Shown here: piece by piece, positions 8,302 through 18,800 of the stretch
Layout: each line of letters opens with the position of its first letter
How positions within the stretch are numbered: position 1 is the first letter of the stretch
Assembly (NCBI GenBank): GCA_002686255.1
Contig: NZAZ01000019.1
Coordinates: 1-37,205, forward strand
DNA: 37,205 nucleotides
Source of the DNA: Rhodospirillaceae bacterium
GTDB taxonomy: Bacteria > Pseudomonadota > Alphaproteobacteria > Rhodospirillales > Casp-alpha2
Direction of reading: 5' to 3'
Notes under the pieces: model-generated
The model's input: only the letters and a program-made list of their open reading frames with translations
Databases searched by the model: none
Told to the model about the DNA's origin: nothing
Position numbers and translations under genes: made by a program

Positions 8302-9312
8302 TCAAAAATGACGATAGCCGCCGTCTTCGACGACCCATTCATTGCCGTCGCCGTCGACGACGGTGACGGTGACCGGGGCTTTGCCGCCCTCCTCCCGCGG
8401 CCCGATTTTACCGATGGCGCTTAACGGCAGGTCGAGCTCCCTGGACAAGGTTTCGAGGCCGCCCGCCGCCGATGACGGCGCCGTAAACAGCAGTTCGTAA
8501 TCGTCGCCGCCGGTGACCGCCAGTTTCAAAAGCCCGGGATTCAGGGCGACGGCGGCCCGGCCGGCATCCGACAGCGGCACCCGGCTGGCGTCAATGGTGG
8601 CCAGGCACTCCGACGCCCGGGCGACATGGCCCAGATCGGCGACCACACCGTCCGACAGGTCGATGACCCCATGAGCCAGGCCATGCAGCCGCCGGCCCAG
8701 TTCGAGCCGGGGCCGGGGCCGGTGGTAGCGGTCCAGAAGAGCCTCCGCATGGTCCGGCGAAAGCCCTTCGATCCCGTCTTGCAGAACCTTCAGGCCCAGG
8801 GCCGCGTCGCCGATGGTGCCGGAAACGTAGATGTCGTCGTCCGGCCGGGCGCCGGAACGCCTGAGCTCGGCGTCCTCGGCGACGGTGCCGAACGCCGTCA
8901 GGCACAGCGTCAACGGCCCCGGCGTCGTCACCGTGTCGCCGCCGACAAGATGAAGCCCATACCTTTCCTGCTCCCGCCCCAGCTCTTCGGCGAAGCCCTC
9001 GACCCAGCCGGGATCCCAGTCCTTGGGCCAGGCTACGGACAGGGTATAGGCCCAGGGCCGGGCGCCCATGGCGGCCAAATCCGAAAGGTTGACGCCCAAA
9101 AGCCGGGAGGCGACATGTTCCGGGCCTTCGCCGGCGGGGAAATGGATGCCGGCGACCAGACTGTCGGTGGTGACAACCAAACGTTGGCCGGGTTCGGGCT
9201 CTAGCACCGCGGCGTCGTCCAAAAGCCCCAGCGCCCCGGGTTCGGCCGCCGCCAAGGGGGCGAAGTAGCGGGATATGAGGTCGAACTCGCCGAGTTTTGT
9301 TGGTTCCTTCAC
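8302..9312 (-). CDS. thiL: Thiamine-monophosphate kinase
   Basis: 336 residues. It phosphorylates thiamine monophosphate to the active diphosphate with ATP. AIR-synthase/ThiL fold signatures are present in order: LGEFDLISRYFAPLA, LLDDAAVLEPEPGQRLVVTT, GVNLSDLAAMGARPWAYTLS, GGDTVTTPGPLTLCLTAFGT, DLSDGVVADLGH and GGDDYELLFTAP. The aspartates that bind Mg-ATP are intact. It lies 55 bases after nusB, the usual alphaproteobacterial order ribH-nusB-thiL. No riboswitch is visible upstream; transcription is expected from the rib operon. Confidence 0.96.
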   Translation of the reverse strand: MKEPTKLGEFDLISRYFAPLAAAEPGALGLLDDAAVLEPEPGQRLVVTTDSLVAGIHFPAGEGPEHVASRLLGVNLSDLAAMGARPWAYTLSVAWPKDWDPGWVEGFAEELGREQERYGLHLVGGDTVTTPGPLTLCLTAFGTVAEDAELRRSGARPDDDIYVSGTIGDAALGLKVLQDGIEGLSPDHAEALLDRYHRPRPRLELGRRLHGLAHGVIDLSDGVVADLGHVARASECLATIDASRVPLSDAGRAAVALNPGLLKLAVTGGDDYELLFTAPSSAAGGLETLSRELDLPLSAIGKIGPREEGGKAPVTVTVVDGDGNEWVVEDGGYRHF

Positions 9313-9367
9313 GCTCCGTCTTCTCCACCCTGTGGCGGGACCGCCGAACCGTTTCGGCGCGATTCGG

Positions 9368-9916
9368 TCAAAACTCTCCGGCCCGAAGGTTGCGGGCGAG
9401 ATGGTCCAAGACGCCGTTGACGAGGCTCACTCCCTTGTCGTCGAAAAAGGCATGCGCCACGTCAAGGTATTCGGTTATGACGACCGCCGCCGGCACGTCT
9501 GGCTTGGCCGATAGTTCATAGGCGCCGCCGCGGAGGATCACCCTGAGCAGGGTCTCCAGCCGGTCCACGGTCCGCTCGCCGCTGAGCGCCTGGGCGATCA
9601 ATCCGTCCAATTCCTGGCGGCGGGTGGAAACGCCATGCACCAGATCGCCCAGGAATTCGTTGTCGGGCTCGGTCATTGCACCGCCGTCCGGGGTATCGTC
9701 CCCGCCGCGTGGCGCCGGGCCCGAAGCATCGTCATGGGCGGCGCCGTGGCGCCAGCGCATTTGCAGGAATTCCTCCAGCACCTCGTCGGCTTCGGCGCCG
9801 GCCATGTCCATTTCGTAAAGGGCCTGGACCGCGGCCAGCCGCGCGGCGCTGCGCCGCCGTCCCGCCGGGGTCGATTTGGTGGAGGCCGCGCCGAAGGTCC
9901 CCGCGGCCCCGGTCAT
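9368..9916 (-). CDS. nusB: Transcription antitermination factor NusB
   Basis: 182 residues from ATG 9914-9916, which overlaps the ribH stop by 4 bases; an in-frame ATG at 9964 would extend it by 16 residues into ribH and is less likely. The all-helical NusB core begins at RRRSAARLAAVQALYEMDMA and ends with GVSLVNGVLDHLARNLRA. It binds boxA RNA with S10 (NusE) to prevent premature termination in rRNA operons. Between core helices 2 and 3 is a Gly/Asp/Pro-rich insertion (about 65-90) longer than in E. coli, a common alphaproteobacterial elaboration. Confidence 0.93.
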   Translation of the reverse strand: MTGAAGTFGAASTKSTPAGRRRSAARLAAVQALYEMDMAGAEADEVLEEFLQMRWRHGAAHDDASGPAPRGGDDTPDGGAMTEPDNEFLGDLVHGVSTRRQELDGLIAQALSGERTVDRLETLLRVILRGGAYELSAKPDVPAAVVITEYLDVAHAFFDDKGVSLVNGVLDHLARNLRAGEF

Positions 9917-10386
9917 CGTTGCGCCAGTCGGAAGTCTTTTTTGACCTCCATCATCCTCAGACACGCGCGGACCGCCTCGCCGCCCTTGTTGCCCCGATCG
10001 ACGGCGGCGCGCGCCTTGGCCTGGTCCTGGGTGTCGCAGGTCAGGATCCCGAATCCCAAGGCCACCGACTGGTGGATAGCGATGTCCATCAAGGCCCGCG
10101 TCGCTTCGCGCGAAATGTGTTGGTAATGGTCGGTTTCGCCCTGGATCACCGTGCCCAGGGCGACGAACCCGGAGTAATTGACGGTCGCCGAATGGGTTTC
10201 CATGGCCCGGAGGGCGAAACGGATGGCGCCCGGGACCTCGAAGACGCCGGGCACCGCCAGCCGGTCATGGCCGAGGCCGGCGGTTTCGAGTTCCCTTGCC
10301 GCGCCTTTAGCCAATTCATCGGCGATGTCTTGGTAATACCGGGCTTCGACGATCAGGATGCGGCGTTCTTCGGTCATGTCAGCCAT
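9913..10386 (-). CDS. ribH: 6,7-dimethyl-8-ribityllumazine synthase
   Basis: 157 residues from ATG 10384-10386 (MADMTEERRILIVEARYYQD); ATG 10375-10377 and an upstream ATG at 10407 are alternatives. It condenses 5-amino-6-ribitylamino-uracil with dihydroxybutanone phosphate, the penultimate riboflavin step. Visible family parts are PGVFEVPGAIRFA (substrate loop), the GTVIQGETDHYQHISRE segment with the catalytic histidine, and GFGILTCDTQDQAKARA. The start overlaps the ribBX stop and the stop overlaps nusB, so three genes are translationally linked. Confidence 0.95.
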   Translation of the reverse strand: MADMTEERRILIVEARYYQDIADELAKGAARELETAGLGHDRLAVPGVFEVPGAIRFALRAMETHSATVNYSGFVALGTVIQGETDHYQHISREATRALMDIAIHQSVALGFGILTCDTQDQAKARAAVDRGNKGGEAVRACLRMMEVKKDFRLAQR

Positions 10387-11557
10387 CTTTTCCGGGTTTC
10401 GGAACATCGATGGGGCGTTGCTCGACGACGCTCAACCCATAGCCTTCGAGGCCGATGATGGTGTGTTGGGTGTTGGACAGCAGGATCATCTCCTTGACCC
10501 CCAGATCGAGCAGGATCTGCGCCCCGACCCCGTAATCGCGAAGCTCGCCGCTTTTGGCCGCCGTCTTTAGCGCCGGCTTTTCCCCGCCGTTGCCATTTTG
10601 GGCCGCCAGCCTGTCCTTGATCCGTTCCGACAGCGCCGCCCGGTGGGGCTCGCGGATCAGCACCAGGACCCCCCGGCCCTCGTCGGCGATCATCTCCATG
10701 GCCCGGTGAAGCTCCCCGGCCCTGCCCGAGGAGGCATCGCCGAAAACGTCGTCGAGCACGTTCAAGGCGTGCATCCGCACCATCACCGGCCCGCCTTCCC
10801 CCGCCGCGCCGCCGATGTCGCCCTTCACCAGGGCGATGTGTTCGGCATAGACGATTTGGTTGGTGTAGACGATCATCTTGAAGGCGCCGCCATGGACGCT
10901 GTCGAAGGCCGATTCCACCTTCCGTTTGACGATGCGGTCGTTTGTCAGCCGATAGGCGATCAAATCGGCGATGGTGCCGATCTTGAGGCCATGAAACTGA
11001 GCGAATTTGATCAGGTCCGGCATCCGCGCCATGGTGCCGTCCTCGTTCATGATCTCGCAGATCACGCCCGACGGGTTGAGCCCGGCGAGGCGAGAAACGT
11101 CGACCGCCGCTTCGGTGTGGCCGGCGCGGACCAGCACCCCGCCGTCGTGGGCCTCGAGCGGAAAGACATGGCCCGGCGAGACGATGTCCTCGTGGCCCTT
11201 TGTCGGGTCGATGGCGACGGCGATGGTGCGCGCCCGGTCGGAGGCCGAAATGCCGGTGGTCACGCCTTCGCCGGCCTCGATGGAAACCGTGAACGCGGTT
11301 TCGTGGCGCGAGCGGTTGTGCCGCGCCATCAGCGGCAAGTCGAGATCCCTAAGCCGATCGGCGGAAAGCGCCAAGCAGATCAGCCCGCGGCCGTGCTTGG
11401 CCATGAAGTTGATGGCGTCCGGCGTCGCCATTTGCGCCGGCACCACCAGGTCGCCCTCGTTCTCGCGCTCTTCGTCGTCGACCAGGATGAACATGCGGCC
11501 GTTGCGGGCGTCGTCGAGAATTTCATCCATCGGGGACAGGTTTTCAAGATACGACAA
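10379..11557 (-). CDS. ribBX: RibBX: DHBP synthase with degenerate GTP-cyclohydrolase II domain
   Basis: 392 residues from TTG 11555-11557 (MSYLENLSPMDEIL); GGGAAG stands 7 bases before it, better than for ATG 11530. The N-terminal domain (1-210) is 3,4-dihydroxy-2-butanone-4-phosphate synthase with DDEERENEGDLVVPAQ and RAGHTEAAVDVSRLAGL intact. The C-terminal domain resembles GTP cyclohydrolase II, but the zinc motif aligns without gaps to the E. coli one with Cys replaced by Asn266, Ser277 and Arg279 (HALNVLDDVFGDASSGRAGE). It should therefore not open GTP. This matches the RibBX architecture described in Proteobacteria; a separate active RibA must lie elsewhere. Often labelled ribBA or ribB in databases. 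Confidence 0.9.
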   Translation of the reverse strand: MSYLENLSPMDEILDDARNGRMFILVDDEERENEGDLVVPAQMATPDAINFMAKHGRGLICLALSADRLRDLDLPLMARHNRSRHETAFTVSIEAGEGVTTGISASDRARTIAVAIDPTKGHEDIVSPGHVFPLEAHDGGVLVRAGHTEAAVDVSRLAGLNPSGVICEIMNEDGTMARMPDLIKFAQFHGLKIGTIADLIAYRLTNDRIVKRKVESAFDSVHGGAFKMIVYTNQIVYAEHIALVKGDIGGAAGEGGPVMVRMHALNVLDDVFGDASSGRAGELHRAMEMIADEGRGVLVLIREPHRAALSERIKDRLAAQNGNGGEKPALKTAAKSGELRDYGVGAQILLDLGVKEMILLSNTQHTIIGLEGYGLSVVEQRPIDVPKPGKDG

Positions 11558-11561
11558 CGGC

Positions 11562-12158
11562 TTACTTCCCTTCCAAAAGCCGCGCAATATAGCGTGCGAG
11601 CATGTCGATTTCCAGGTTCGCGCGATCACCGGGTCCGAGCGCGCCCAGGGTGGTCGCCGCCAGGGTGTGGGGAATGACGTTGACGCCGAAGCGGCTGTCC
11701 TCGACCTCGTTGACGGTCAACGACACGCCGTCGACGGCCACCGACCCCTTGGCCGCGATCATCCGGTGCAACACGTCCGGGCCGTCCGGGGCTTCGAAGA
11801 CGATGCGCCGGGACTCCCCCTCCTCGGCGACGCTGACGGCCGTGGCGACGCCGTCGACGTGGCCAAACACCATGTGGCCGCCCAGTTCGTCGCCTATTTT
11901 GAGGGCGCGCTCGAAATTGACCGCCGAGCCTTCGCTCCAATCGCCCATGGTGGTTCGGACAAGGGTTTCGGCGGAAACGTTGGCGGCGAACCAGTCCTCC
12001 CCCTTGTCGATCACGGTCAAACAGACGCCCGAGCAGCAGACCGAGGCCCCGATGTCGATGGCAACCGTATCGAATCCGGTCGAGAACTCGAAACGGCTGT
12101 CGCCGGAAGCCTCGATGGCCCGGACGGAGCCCAAATCGGTAATGATGCCGCTGAACAT
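11562..12158 (-). CDS. ribE: Riboflavin synthase alpha subunit
   Basis: 198 residues, two tandem lumazine-binding barrels. The start MFSGIITDLGSV is diagnostic. The first barrel contains VCCSGVCLTVIDKG and the second GSVAVDGVSLTVNEVE, with GGHMVFGHVDGVA between them. It dismutates two lumazine molecules into riboflavin and the RibH substrate. It lies 17 bases after ribD and 4 bases before the ribBX start, inside the rib operon. The gene is named ribE or ribC depending on the organism. Confidence 0.96.
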   Translation of the reverse strand: MFSGIITDLGSVRAIEASGDSRFEFSTGFDTVAIDIGASVCCSGVCLTVIDKGEDWFAANVSAETLVRTTMGDWSEGSAVNFERALKIGDELGGHMVFGHVDGVATAVSVAEEGESRRIVFEAPDGPDVLHRMIAAKGSVAVDGVSLTVNEVEDSRFGVNVIPHTLAATTLGALGPGDRANLEIDMLARYIARLLEGK

Positions 12159-12175
12159 GATCCCGGTTCCGTCCC

Positions 12176-13327
12176 TTATGCCAAGGAGCGGCGGTAGGTT
12201 TCGAGCACGTCGGCGCCGGCATCGGATATGGAATCGCGGGCAAACGCCGGCGCCTCGGCGATGCCGTCGATGCCGAAGGCGGCGATCGCGCCACGTCCGT
12301 CGCCGCCGATCAGCTTCGGCGAGCGGAACCAGGCCAGGCGGTCGATCAGGTCGGCCTTGACCAGGGCGGCGGCCAGGCCGCCGCCGCTTTCGACCAGCAC
12401 CCGGGTCAGGCCGCGGCGGCCGAACTCAGCCGCCAGCCAGTCGAGATCGAGCCGCCCGTCGGCGCCGGTTTCCGCCTCGATGGCCTCGACGCCTTTGTCT
12501 TCCAGGGCCTTGCGTTTGGAGCCGTCGGCGCCGGCGGCGGTGACGACCCAAGTGGTCACCTCTTTCGCCGTTTCCGCCAAGCAGCCCTCCGGCGGCAACC
12601 GCAGGCGGCTGTCGGCGACGATGCGCACCGGGGAGCGGTCCTCCAGCCCCGGCAGCCGGCAGGTCAGCGCCGGTTCGTCGGCGAGCGCCGTGCCGATGCC
12701 GATCATGATGGCGTCGTGATCGGCGCGAAGCCCGTGCGCGAAGGCCCGGGCCGGGGCGCCGGTGATCCATTTGCTTTGGCCTTTCGCGGTGGCGACGCGG
12801 CCGTCCAGGGTGGTCGCCGTTTTGAGGGTGATAAGCGGCCGCCCCTGGGTGACGCGCATCAGATAGCCGGCGTTGAGGGTGCGGGCTTCGTCATCGCAAA
12901 CGCCAACGGAAACTTTTATTCCGGCGTCCTCGAGGCGCTTGATGCCGGCGCCCGAGACCCGGGGGTCGGGGTCTTCGAGGGCGATGACGGCGGCGCCGAT
13001 ACCGGCTTTGATGAGGGCTTCGGCGCAGGGTCCGGTCTGGCCCTGGTGATCGCAGGGTTCCAGCGTCACGTAGGCGGTGGCGCCTTTGGCCAGGCCGCCG
13101 GCCCGGGCCAGGGCCTCGGCTTCGGCGTGCGGCCGGCCGCCGGGCTGGGTCCATCCGCGGCCGACGATGCGGTGGCCCAAATCCTGGCGCGCCAAAACGC
13201 AACCCACCGCCGGGTTGGGCCAGACGTTCCCCAGCCCCCGGCGCGCCAGCGCCAGCGCCGCCAGCATGATCGTGGCGTCTCGGCTGGTCGAAGAGGCGTC
13301 GTCGGTATGGTTAGTCGTCTTGCTCAC
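12176..13327 (-). CDS. ribD: Bifunctional deaminase/reductase RibD
   Basis: 383 residues from GTG 13325-13327, which overlaps the nrdR stop by 17 bases and restores the usual residues before [16 protein letters not shown] 13267 is the alternative. The frame stays open to 13651 but that part is antiparallel noise inside nrdR. The deaminase domain shows the zinc site: His67 and Glu69 in PHAEAEAL, Cys92 in [13 protein letters not shown] and Cys101. The reductase domain follows with [29 protein letters not shown] and [13 protein letters not shown]. It performs the second and third steps of riboflavin synthesis. Confidence 0.94.
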   Translation of the reverse strand: MSKTTNHTDDASSTSRDATIMLAALALARRGLGNVWPNPAVGCVLARQDLGHRIVGRGWTQPGGRPHAEAEALARAGGLAKGATAYVTLEPCDHQGQTGPCAEALIKAGIGAAVIALEDPDPRVSGAGIKRLEDAGIKVSVGVCDDEARTLNAGYLMRVTQGRPLITLKTATTLDGRVATAKGQSKWITGAPARAFAHGLRADHDAIMIGIGTALADEPALTCRLPGLEDRSPVRIVADSRLRLPPEGCLAETAKEVTTWVVTAAGADGSKRKALEDKGVEAIEAETGADGRLDLDWLAAEFGRRGLTRVLVESGGGLAAALVKADLIDRLAWFRSPKLIGGDGRGAIAAFGIDGIAEAPAFARDSISDAGADVLETYRRSLA

Positions 13328-13772
13328 TGCCCAGTTTACCGATAAAGGCCTCGAAATCCTTGGCGTCTCGGAAATTGCGGTAAACCGAGGCAAATCGGAC
13401 AAAAGCGACCTGGTCCATCTCGGCCAGGGCCTCCATGACCATCTCGCCGATGACTTTGGTCGGAATCTCGCTCTCGCCCAGGGTTTCGAGGCGACGTTGG
13501 ATGCCGTTGACGATGCGCTCCATGCGGTCTTCTTCGATGGGCCGCTTGCGGAGCGCGATCTGCAGCGACCGCAGAAGCTTGTCGCGGTCGAACGGCGCTT
13601 TTTCGCCGTTACTCTTGAGGACCGACAGTTCGCGGAGATACACCCGCTCAAAGGTCGTGAAACGCGACGAACATTCCGGACACAGGCGCCGCCGGCGGAT
13701 GGTGGCGTTTTCTTCCGTCGGACGGGAATCTTTCACCTGGGTATCGTTATGACCGCAAAAAGGGCAACGCAT
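13311..13772 (-). CDS. nrdR: Transcriptional repressor NrdR
   Basis: 153 residues. A zinc ribbon uses Cys3, Cys6, Cys31 and Cys34 ([17 protein letters not shown] and [14 protein letters not shown]), followed by an ATP-cone domain (about 46-136, [18 protein letters not shown]). It senses ATP/dATP and represses ribonucleotide reductase genes through NrdR boxes. A strong GGGGAGGAG ribosome-binding site precedes the ATG. Placement between glyA and ribD is the standard alphaproteobacterial arrangement. Confidence 0.97.
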   Translation of the reverse strand: MRCPFCGHNDTQVKDSRPTEENATIRRRRLCPECSSRFTTFERVYLRELSVLKSNGEKAPFDRDKLLRSLQIALRKRPIEEDRMERIVNGIQRRLETLGESEIPTKVIGEMVMEALAEMDQVAFVRFASVYRNFRDAKDFEAFIGKLGSEQDD

Positions 13773-13792
13773 GGGTCCTGCTCCTCCCCTTA

Positions 13793-13812
13793 AAAGGGTC
13801 CCCTTTAGGGAC
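13793..13812. terminator. Possible hairpin/attenuator between glyA and nrdR
   Basis: In the 94-base gap, minus-strand reading gives GTCCC-TAAAG-GGGAC followed by CCTTTT, a 5-bp stem with a short T run just before the nrdR ribosome-binding site; an alternative pairing AAAGGG/CCCTTT overlaps it. The stem is short and could only attenuate partially. Function is inferred from position. Confidence 0.3.
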
Positions 13813-13866
13813 GTTAATTTCCATAAACGGCCGCCGGACCTTCCCGGCGGGTTTCCGTGTAATGTT

Positions 13867-15189
13867 TCAGGCCTTTCCGTAAATCGGAAACTTCCCGCAC
13901 AGCGCCTCGACCTGTTCGCGGGCCACGGCCTCGGCGCCGCCGTTGTCGTCGGGATTGGCCGCCAACCCGTCGAGAACGTCGCTGATCAGGTTGCCGACCT
14001 GCTTGAATTCCTCGGTCCTGAAGCCCCGCGTGGTCGCCGCCGGGGAGCCGAGACGGATGCCCGACGTGACCATCGGCTTTTCCGGATCGAACGGAATGCC
14101 GTTCTTGTTGCAGGTCATGTGGGCGCGCTCGAGGCTGGCCTCGGCGTCGCGGCCGGTGAGCCCCTTCGGCCTCAGGTCGACCAGCATCAGGTGGGTGTCG
14201 GTGCCCCCCGAAACGATGTCCAGGCCACGTTCGATCAGCACCTCGGCCAGCACTTTGGCGTTGTCGACCACGGCCTGGGAATATTCCTTGAAGGCGGGTT
14301 GCAGGGCCTCGCCGAAGGCCACCGCCTTGGCGGCGATGACATGCATAAGCGGGCCTCCCTGAAGTCCCGGGAAGACGGCTGAATTGATCTTTTTGGCGAA
14401 GTCCTCGTTGTCGGTGAGAATCATTCCGCCGCGGGGACCGCGCAGGGTCTTGTGGGTGGTGGTCGTGGTGACGTCGGCAATCGGCACCGGGCTCGGGTGG
14501 ATGCCGGTGGCGACGAGGCCGGCGAAGTGCGCCATATCGACCATCAGCAAGGCGCCGACCTTGTCGGCGATGGCGCGGAAGCGTTCGAAATCGATGATCC
14601 GGGGATAGGCCGAGCCGCCGGCGATGATCAGTTTCGGTTTGTGTTCCTCGGCCAGGCTTTCGACCTCGTCGAAATCGATCAGCGCGTCTTCCTTGCGTAC
14701 TCCGTACTGGACGGCGTTGAACCATTTCCCCGACTGCGCCGGCGGCGCGCCGTGGGTCAGGTGTCCGCCGGCGGCCAGCGACAGCCCCATAATGGTATCG
14801 CCGGGCTCCAGCAGCGCCAACATCACGGCGCCGTTGGCCTGGCAGCCGGAATGGGGCTGGACGTTGACGAAGGCACTGCCGAACAGGTCCTTGGCGCGTT
14901 CGATGGCCGGGGTCTCGGCCACGTCCACGTATTCGCAGCCGCCGTAATAGCGGCGCCCGGAATAGCCCTCGGCGTACTTGTTGGTCATGACGCCGCCCTG
15001 GGTCTCCATGACGGCGCGCGAAACGATGTTTTCGGACGCGATCAGTTCGATCTGGTTCTGCTGGCGCTCTAGTTCGTCGTCGATGGATTTTTTCAAGGCC
15101 GGATCACGCTCGGCCAGGGGTTCGGAGAAAAAGCGTTCCAGGTCTTGGCTGGCGTATTCCATGGCCGTGGTCGATGAATCGGGAGACAT
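13867..15189 (-). CDS. glyA: Serine hydroxymethyltransferase
   Basis: 440 residues. It interconverts serine plus tetrahydrofolate with glycine plus methylene-tetrahydrofolate, the main one-carbon source. The PLP lysine is Lys247 in [35 protein letters not shown] and ANVQPHSG-type [12 protein letters not shown] are intact. It begins 6 bases after the rpiB stop with AAAGGA upstream. The residues before Met10 ([10 protein letters not shown]) are slightly longer than usual; an internal start at that Met is possible. Confidence 0.97.
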   Translation of the reverse strand: MSPDSSTTAMEYASQDLERFFSEPLAERDPALKKSIDDELERQQNQIELIASENIVSRAVMETQGGVMTNKYAEGYSGRRYYGGCEYVDVAETPAIERAKDLFGSAFVNVQPHSGCQANGAVMLALLEPGDTIMGLSLAAGGHLTHGAPPAQSGKWFNAVQYGVRKEDALIDFDEVESLAEEHKPKLIIAGGSAYPRIIDFERFRAIADKVGALLMVDMAHFAGLVATGIHPSPVPIADVTTTTTHKTLRGPRGGMILTDNEDFAKKINSAVFPGLQGGPLMHVIAAKAVAFGEALQPAFKEYSQAVVDNAKVLAEVLIERGLDIVSGGTDTHLMLVDLRPKGLTGRDAEASLERAHMTCNKNGIPFDPEKPMVTSGIRLGSPAATTRGFRTEEFKQVGNLISDVLDGLAANPDDNGGAEAVAREQVEALCGKFPIYGKA

Positions 15190-15195
15190 ATCGTT

Positions 15196-15660
15196 TTATT
15201 TTCCTTTGGGTGGGTCGGAAAGTTTATCCACGCGGCGCGCATGGCGGCCGCCTTCGAATTCGGTTTCCAGGAATATTTTGAGGCAGTCCCGGGCGACGTC
15301 GGCGCCGACCATGCGGCCGCCGAAGCAAATGACGTTGGCGTCGTTGTGAAGCCGGGACATCCTGGCACCGAGGGCGTCATGGACCAGGGCGGCGCGGATT
15401 TCCGAATGGCGGTTGGCGGCGATGGAGATGCCGATGCCGCTGCCGCAGACGAGCACGCCGCGCTTCGTCTTGCCTTCCTTCATGGCTCCGGCCAGGGCAT
15501 AGCCGAAATCCGGGTAATCCACGGACTCAAGGGTGTCGGCGCCTAGGTCGAGGACGGTGAAGCCGAGGTCCATGAGGTCATTCTTGAGCTCGCTTTTGAG
15601 CTCGAAACCGGCATGGTCGCTGGCGATGGCGATGGTTTCCGTGGACTCTTCCGAAGGCAT
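15196..15660 (-). CDS. rpiB: Ribose-5-phosphate isomerase B
   Basis: 154 residues. It interconverts ribose 5-phosphate and ribulose 5-phosphate; the latter is also a precursor of the dihydroxybutanone phosphate used two genes downstream by RibBX and RibH. Family motifs are IAIASDHAGFELKSELKN at the N-terminus, LVCGSGIGISIAANR around the catalytic cysteine, and ANVICFGGRMVG. It is the promoter-proximal gene of the long minus-strand unit. Sugar-phosphate isomerases of the LacAB type share the fold, but the sequence and context fit RpiB. Confidence 0.96.
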   Translation of the reverse strand: MPSEESTETIAIASDHAGFELKSELKNDLMDLGFTVLDLGADTLESVDYPDFGYALAGAMKEGKTKRGVLVCGSGIGISIAANRHSEIRAALVHDALGARMSRLHNDANVICFGGRMVGADVARDCLKIFLETEFEGGRHARRVDKLSDPPKGK

Positions 15661-15869
15661 TGGCTTTTAACCGTTTGAGCGGGGTGCGAATCGGGCCGCG
15701 GGAATGGCCCCCCCGGCCGGCGCATTATTACCACATCTCGAATCCGTCTGCCAACCTGCCACAACCGCTCGGGGCAGGCCCAAGGCGTTGATATCGGACG
15801 GAAAGCGGTTTTTCCCGGGTTTACTCTATCCTTTTCTTGTCTTTTTCGGCCGCCGAAAGGGAACAGCGA

Positions 15870-18800
15870 TTACATGTTGCGGCGGTATTGGCCGCCGGCC
15901 TCGAACAGGGCCTCGGTGATCTGCCCCAGCGAGCAGCACTGGACCGCGTCCATCAGCACCGCGAACACGTTGTCGCCGCCGGTGGCGGCTTCCTTGAGGC
16001 GCTTGATCATTGCCGGGGCGGCCTTGGCGTGGCGCTTGTGAAAGGATGCCAGGTTTTTGATCTGGCTTTTCTTTTCCGCCTCCGACGAGCGTTGCAGGTC
16101 GGGCGTTGCCGGGACCGGCGCGGCGTCGGGGTCGAGGAAGGTGTTGACGCCGACGATGGGCAGCGACCCGTCGTGCTTGCGGGTTTCGTAAAGCAGCGAC
16201 TGTTCTTGAATTTTACCGCGCTGATAGCCGGTTTCCATTGCCCCCAGCACGCCGCCGCGCTCGGAGATACGCTCGAACTCGGCCAGCACCGCCTCTTCGA
16301 CCAGGTCGGTCAACTCCTCGATGACGAAGGCGCCCTGGTTGGGGTTTTCGTTTTTCGCCAGCCCCCATTCCTTGTTGATGATTATCTGGATGGCTATGGC
16401 CCGGCGCAGGCTTTCCGGCGTCGGGGTGGTGAAGGCCTCGTCGTGGGCGTTGGTGTGGAGACTGTTGCAGTTGTCGTAAACGGCGATCAGGGCCTGCAGC
16501 GTGGTCCGGATATCGTTGAAATCCATCTCCTGTGCGTGCAGGGACCGGCCGGACGTTTGTATATGATATTTAAGGCGTTGTGAGTTTTTGTTGGCATCGT
16601 ACTTGAAGCGCATGGCGGTGGCCCAGATGCGCCGGGCGACGCGCCCCATGACCGTATATTCGGGGTCCATGCCGTTGGAGAAGAAAAACGACAGGTTGGG
16701 CGCGAAATCGTCGATTTTCATGCCCCGGGCCAGATACGCCTCGACGAAGGTGAAGCCGTTGGCGAGGGTGAACGCCAGTTGCGAGATCGGGTTGGCCCCG
16801 GCCTCGGCGATGTGATAGCCGGAAATCGACACCGAATAAAAATTGTGGATCTTGTGGTCGATGAAATAAGCCTGGATGTCGGCCATCATCTTCAACGCGA
16901 ACTCGGTCGAAAAGATGCAGGTGTTCTGTCCCTGGTCTTCCTTCAGGATATCGGCCTGGACGGTGCCGCGGACGTTTTCCAAAACCCAGGCGCGGATTTT
17001 TTCCGCCTCTCTGGTTTTAGGAGCCCGTTTGTTTTTGGTTTTGAACCGGTCCAGTTGCTGGGCGAAGGCGGTATTCAGGAACATGGCCAGGATCGCCGGC
17101 GCCGGCCCGTTGATGGTCATCGAAACCGAGGTCGAGGGGCTGCACAGGTCGAAGCCGCCGTACAGCACCTTCATGTCGTCCAGGGTGGCGACGGAAACAC
17201 CGGAATTCCCCACTTTACCGTAGATATCCGGGCGTTCGTCGGGGTCGAACCCATACAGGGTCACGGAATCGAAAGCCGTCGACAGCCGCTTGGCCTCCGA
17301 GTGCCGGGACAGCAGCTTGAAGCGCCTGTTGGTGGCCTTGGGGTCGCCTTCGCCGGCGAACATGCGGGTCGGGTCTTCCTCTTTGCGCTTAAAAGGGAAG
17401 ACGCCGGCCGTATAGGGGAAGAACCCGGGCAGGTTTTCCTTCAACAGCCATTTCAGGATTTCGCCTTCGTCCTCGAAGGGCGGCAGCGCCAGCCTGGGAA
17501 CGACGGTGCCGGAAATGGTGGCCTCCCCCCGAGCGGCTTCGCCGCCGGCATATTTCTTTTTGACCCCGGGCCATTTCTCCAGAAGCTTCGCCGCCCGCGG
17601 GTCCAGGATTTCTTCCCGTTCGGCGATGAGAGCGTCCAAATCCCCAGTCTTCTTCCCTGCCTTCTTGAGGATTTCCCTCGAAACCGTCAATTGCTGGCGT
17701 TGGCGGGCGATGGCGGTCTGTTCGGCGATGGTGGCGTGATAATCGCGCACCGTTTCGGCGATTTCGGCCAGGTAACGCCAGCGTTCGGGCGCCACGATGG
17801 CGACGCCGGGCTCCGACGCCTTCACCCTGACCGGCCCGATGGCGCAGGTTAACCCCTTGAAACCCTTGGAATTAAACTGTCCCAGCAGTTCCTGATAGAG
17901 GGCCGTGACCCCGAGGTCGCTGAAACGCGAGGCGATGGTGCCGAAGACCGGCATTTCGTTCGCCGGCTTGGTGAATTCCCGGCGGTTGCGCTGTACCTGC
18001 TTGCGCACGTCGCGGAGCGCGTCAAGAGCGCCCAGCCGGTCCATCTTGTTGATCGCCACCACATCGGCGAAATCCAGCATGTCGATCTTCTCTAACTGGC
18101 TGGCGGCGCCGAATTCGGGCGTCATCACGTACAAGGACACGTCGGCGGTGTCGACGATGGCGGCGTCGCCCTGCCCGATACCGGGGGTCTCGACGATCAC
18201 CAGGTCGAAGTCCGCCGCCTGGCAGCAGACGACGATATCGTCCAACGCCTTCGGCACTTCGTTGCTGGCTTCGCGGGTGGCGAGGCTGCGCATGTAGATA
18301 TTGGGCGCCGACAGCGCGTTCATGCGGATGCGGTCGCCGAGCAACGCGCCGCCGGTCTTGCGCCGGGACGGGTCGATGGCGATGACGGCGATCCGGGGTT
18401 CGCCGGAATAAAGCCGGAAGCGGCGGATCAATTCGTCGGTCAGCGACGATTTACCGGCGCCGCCGGTGCCGGTGACGCCCAAAACCGGGGCCGGGTCGCG
18501 TTCCCGGGCCAGGGCGTAAAGGGCGGCGAGATGGTTTTTCGAAAGCTGGCCCAGTTCCAGCGCCGTTATGAATCGCGCCAGATCATTAAAAGACCCCGAG
18601 CGGAGCCCCTCCAGGCCCTTGGGCAGCGGCGGTTTGGCCGGCGCGGCGGCGCGTTTCACCATGTCGGCGATCATCCCGTCGAGGCCCATTTCGCGGCCGT
18701 CTTCGGGGGAATAGATGCGGGCGACGCCGTAGTCCTGGAGTTCCTTGATCTCGGCGGCGACGATGACCCCGCCGCCGCCGCCGAAAACCTTGATGTCCGG

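Noticed and set aside
8000..8338. 112-codon Arg-rich minus-strand frame
   Set aside because: It overlaps the thiL end in a shifted frame and has the Arg/Pro/Ala composition of a shadow frame.
13328..13651. Upstream extension of ribD
   Set aside because: It lies within nrdR in another frame; the GTG at 13327 gives a normal RibD length.
13311..15660. FMN riboswitch before the rib genes
   Set aside because: The rib genes overlap nrdR and follow glyA directly; there is no leader space or RFN-like sequence visible.
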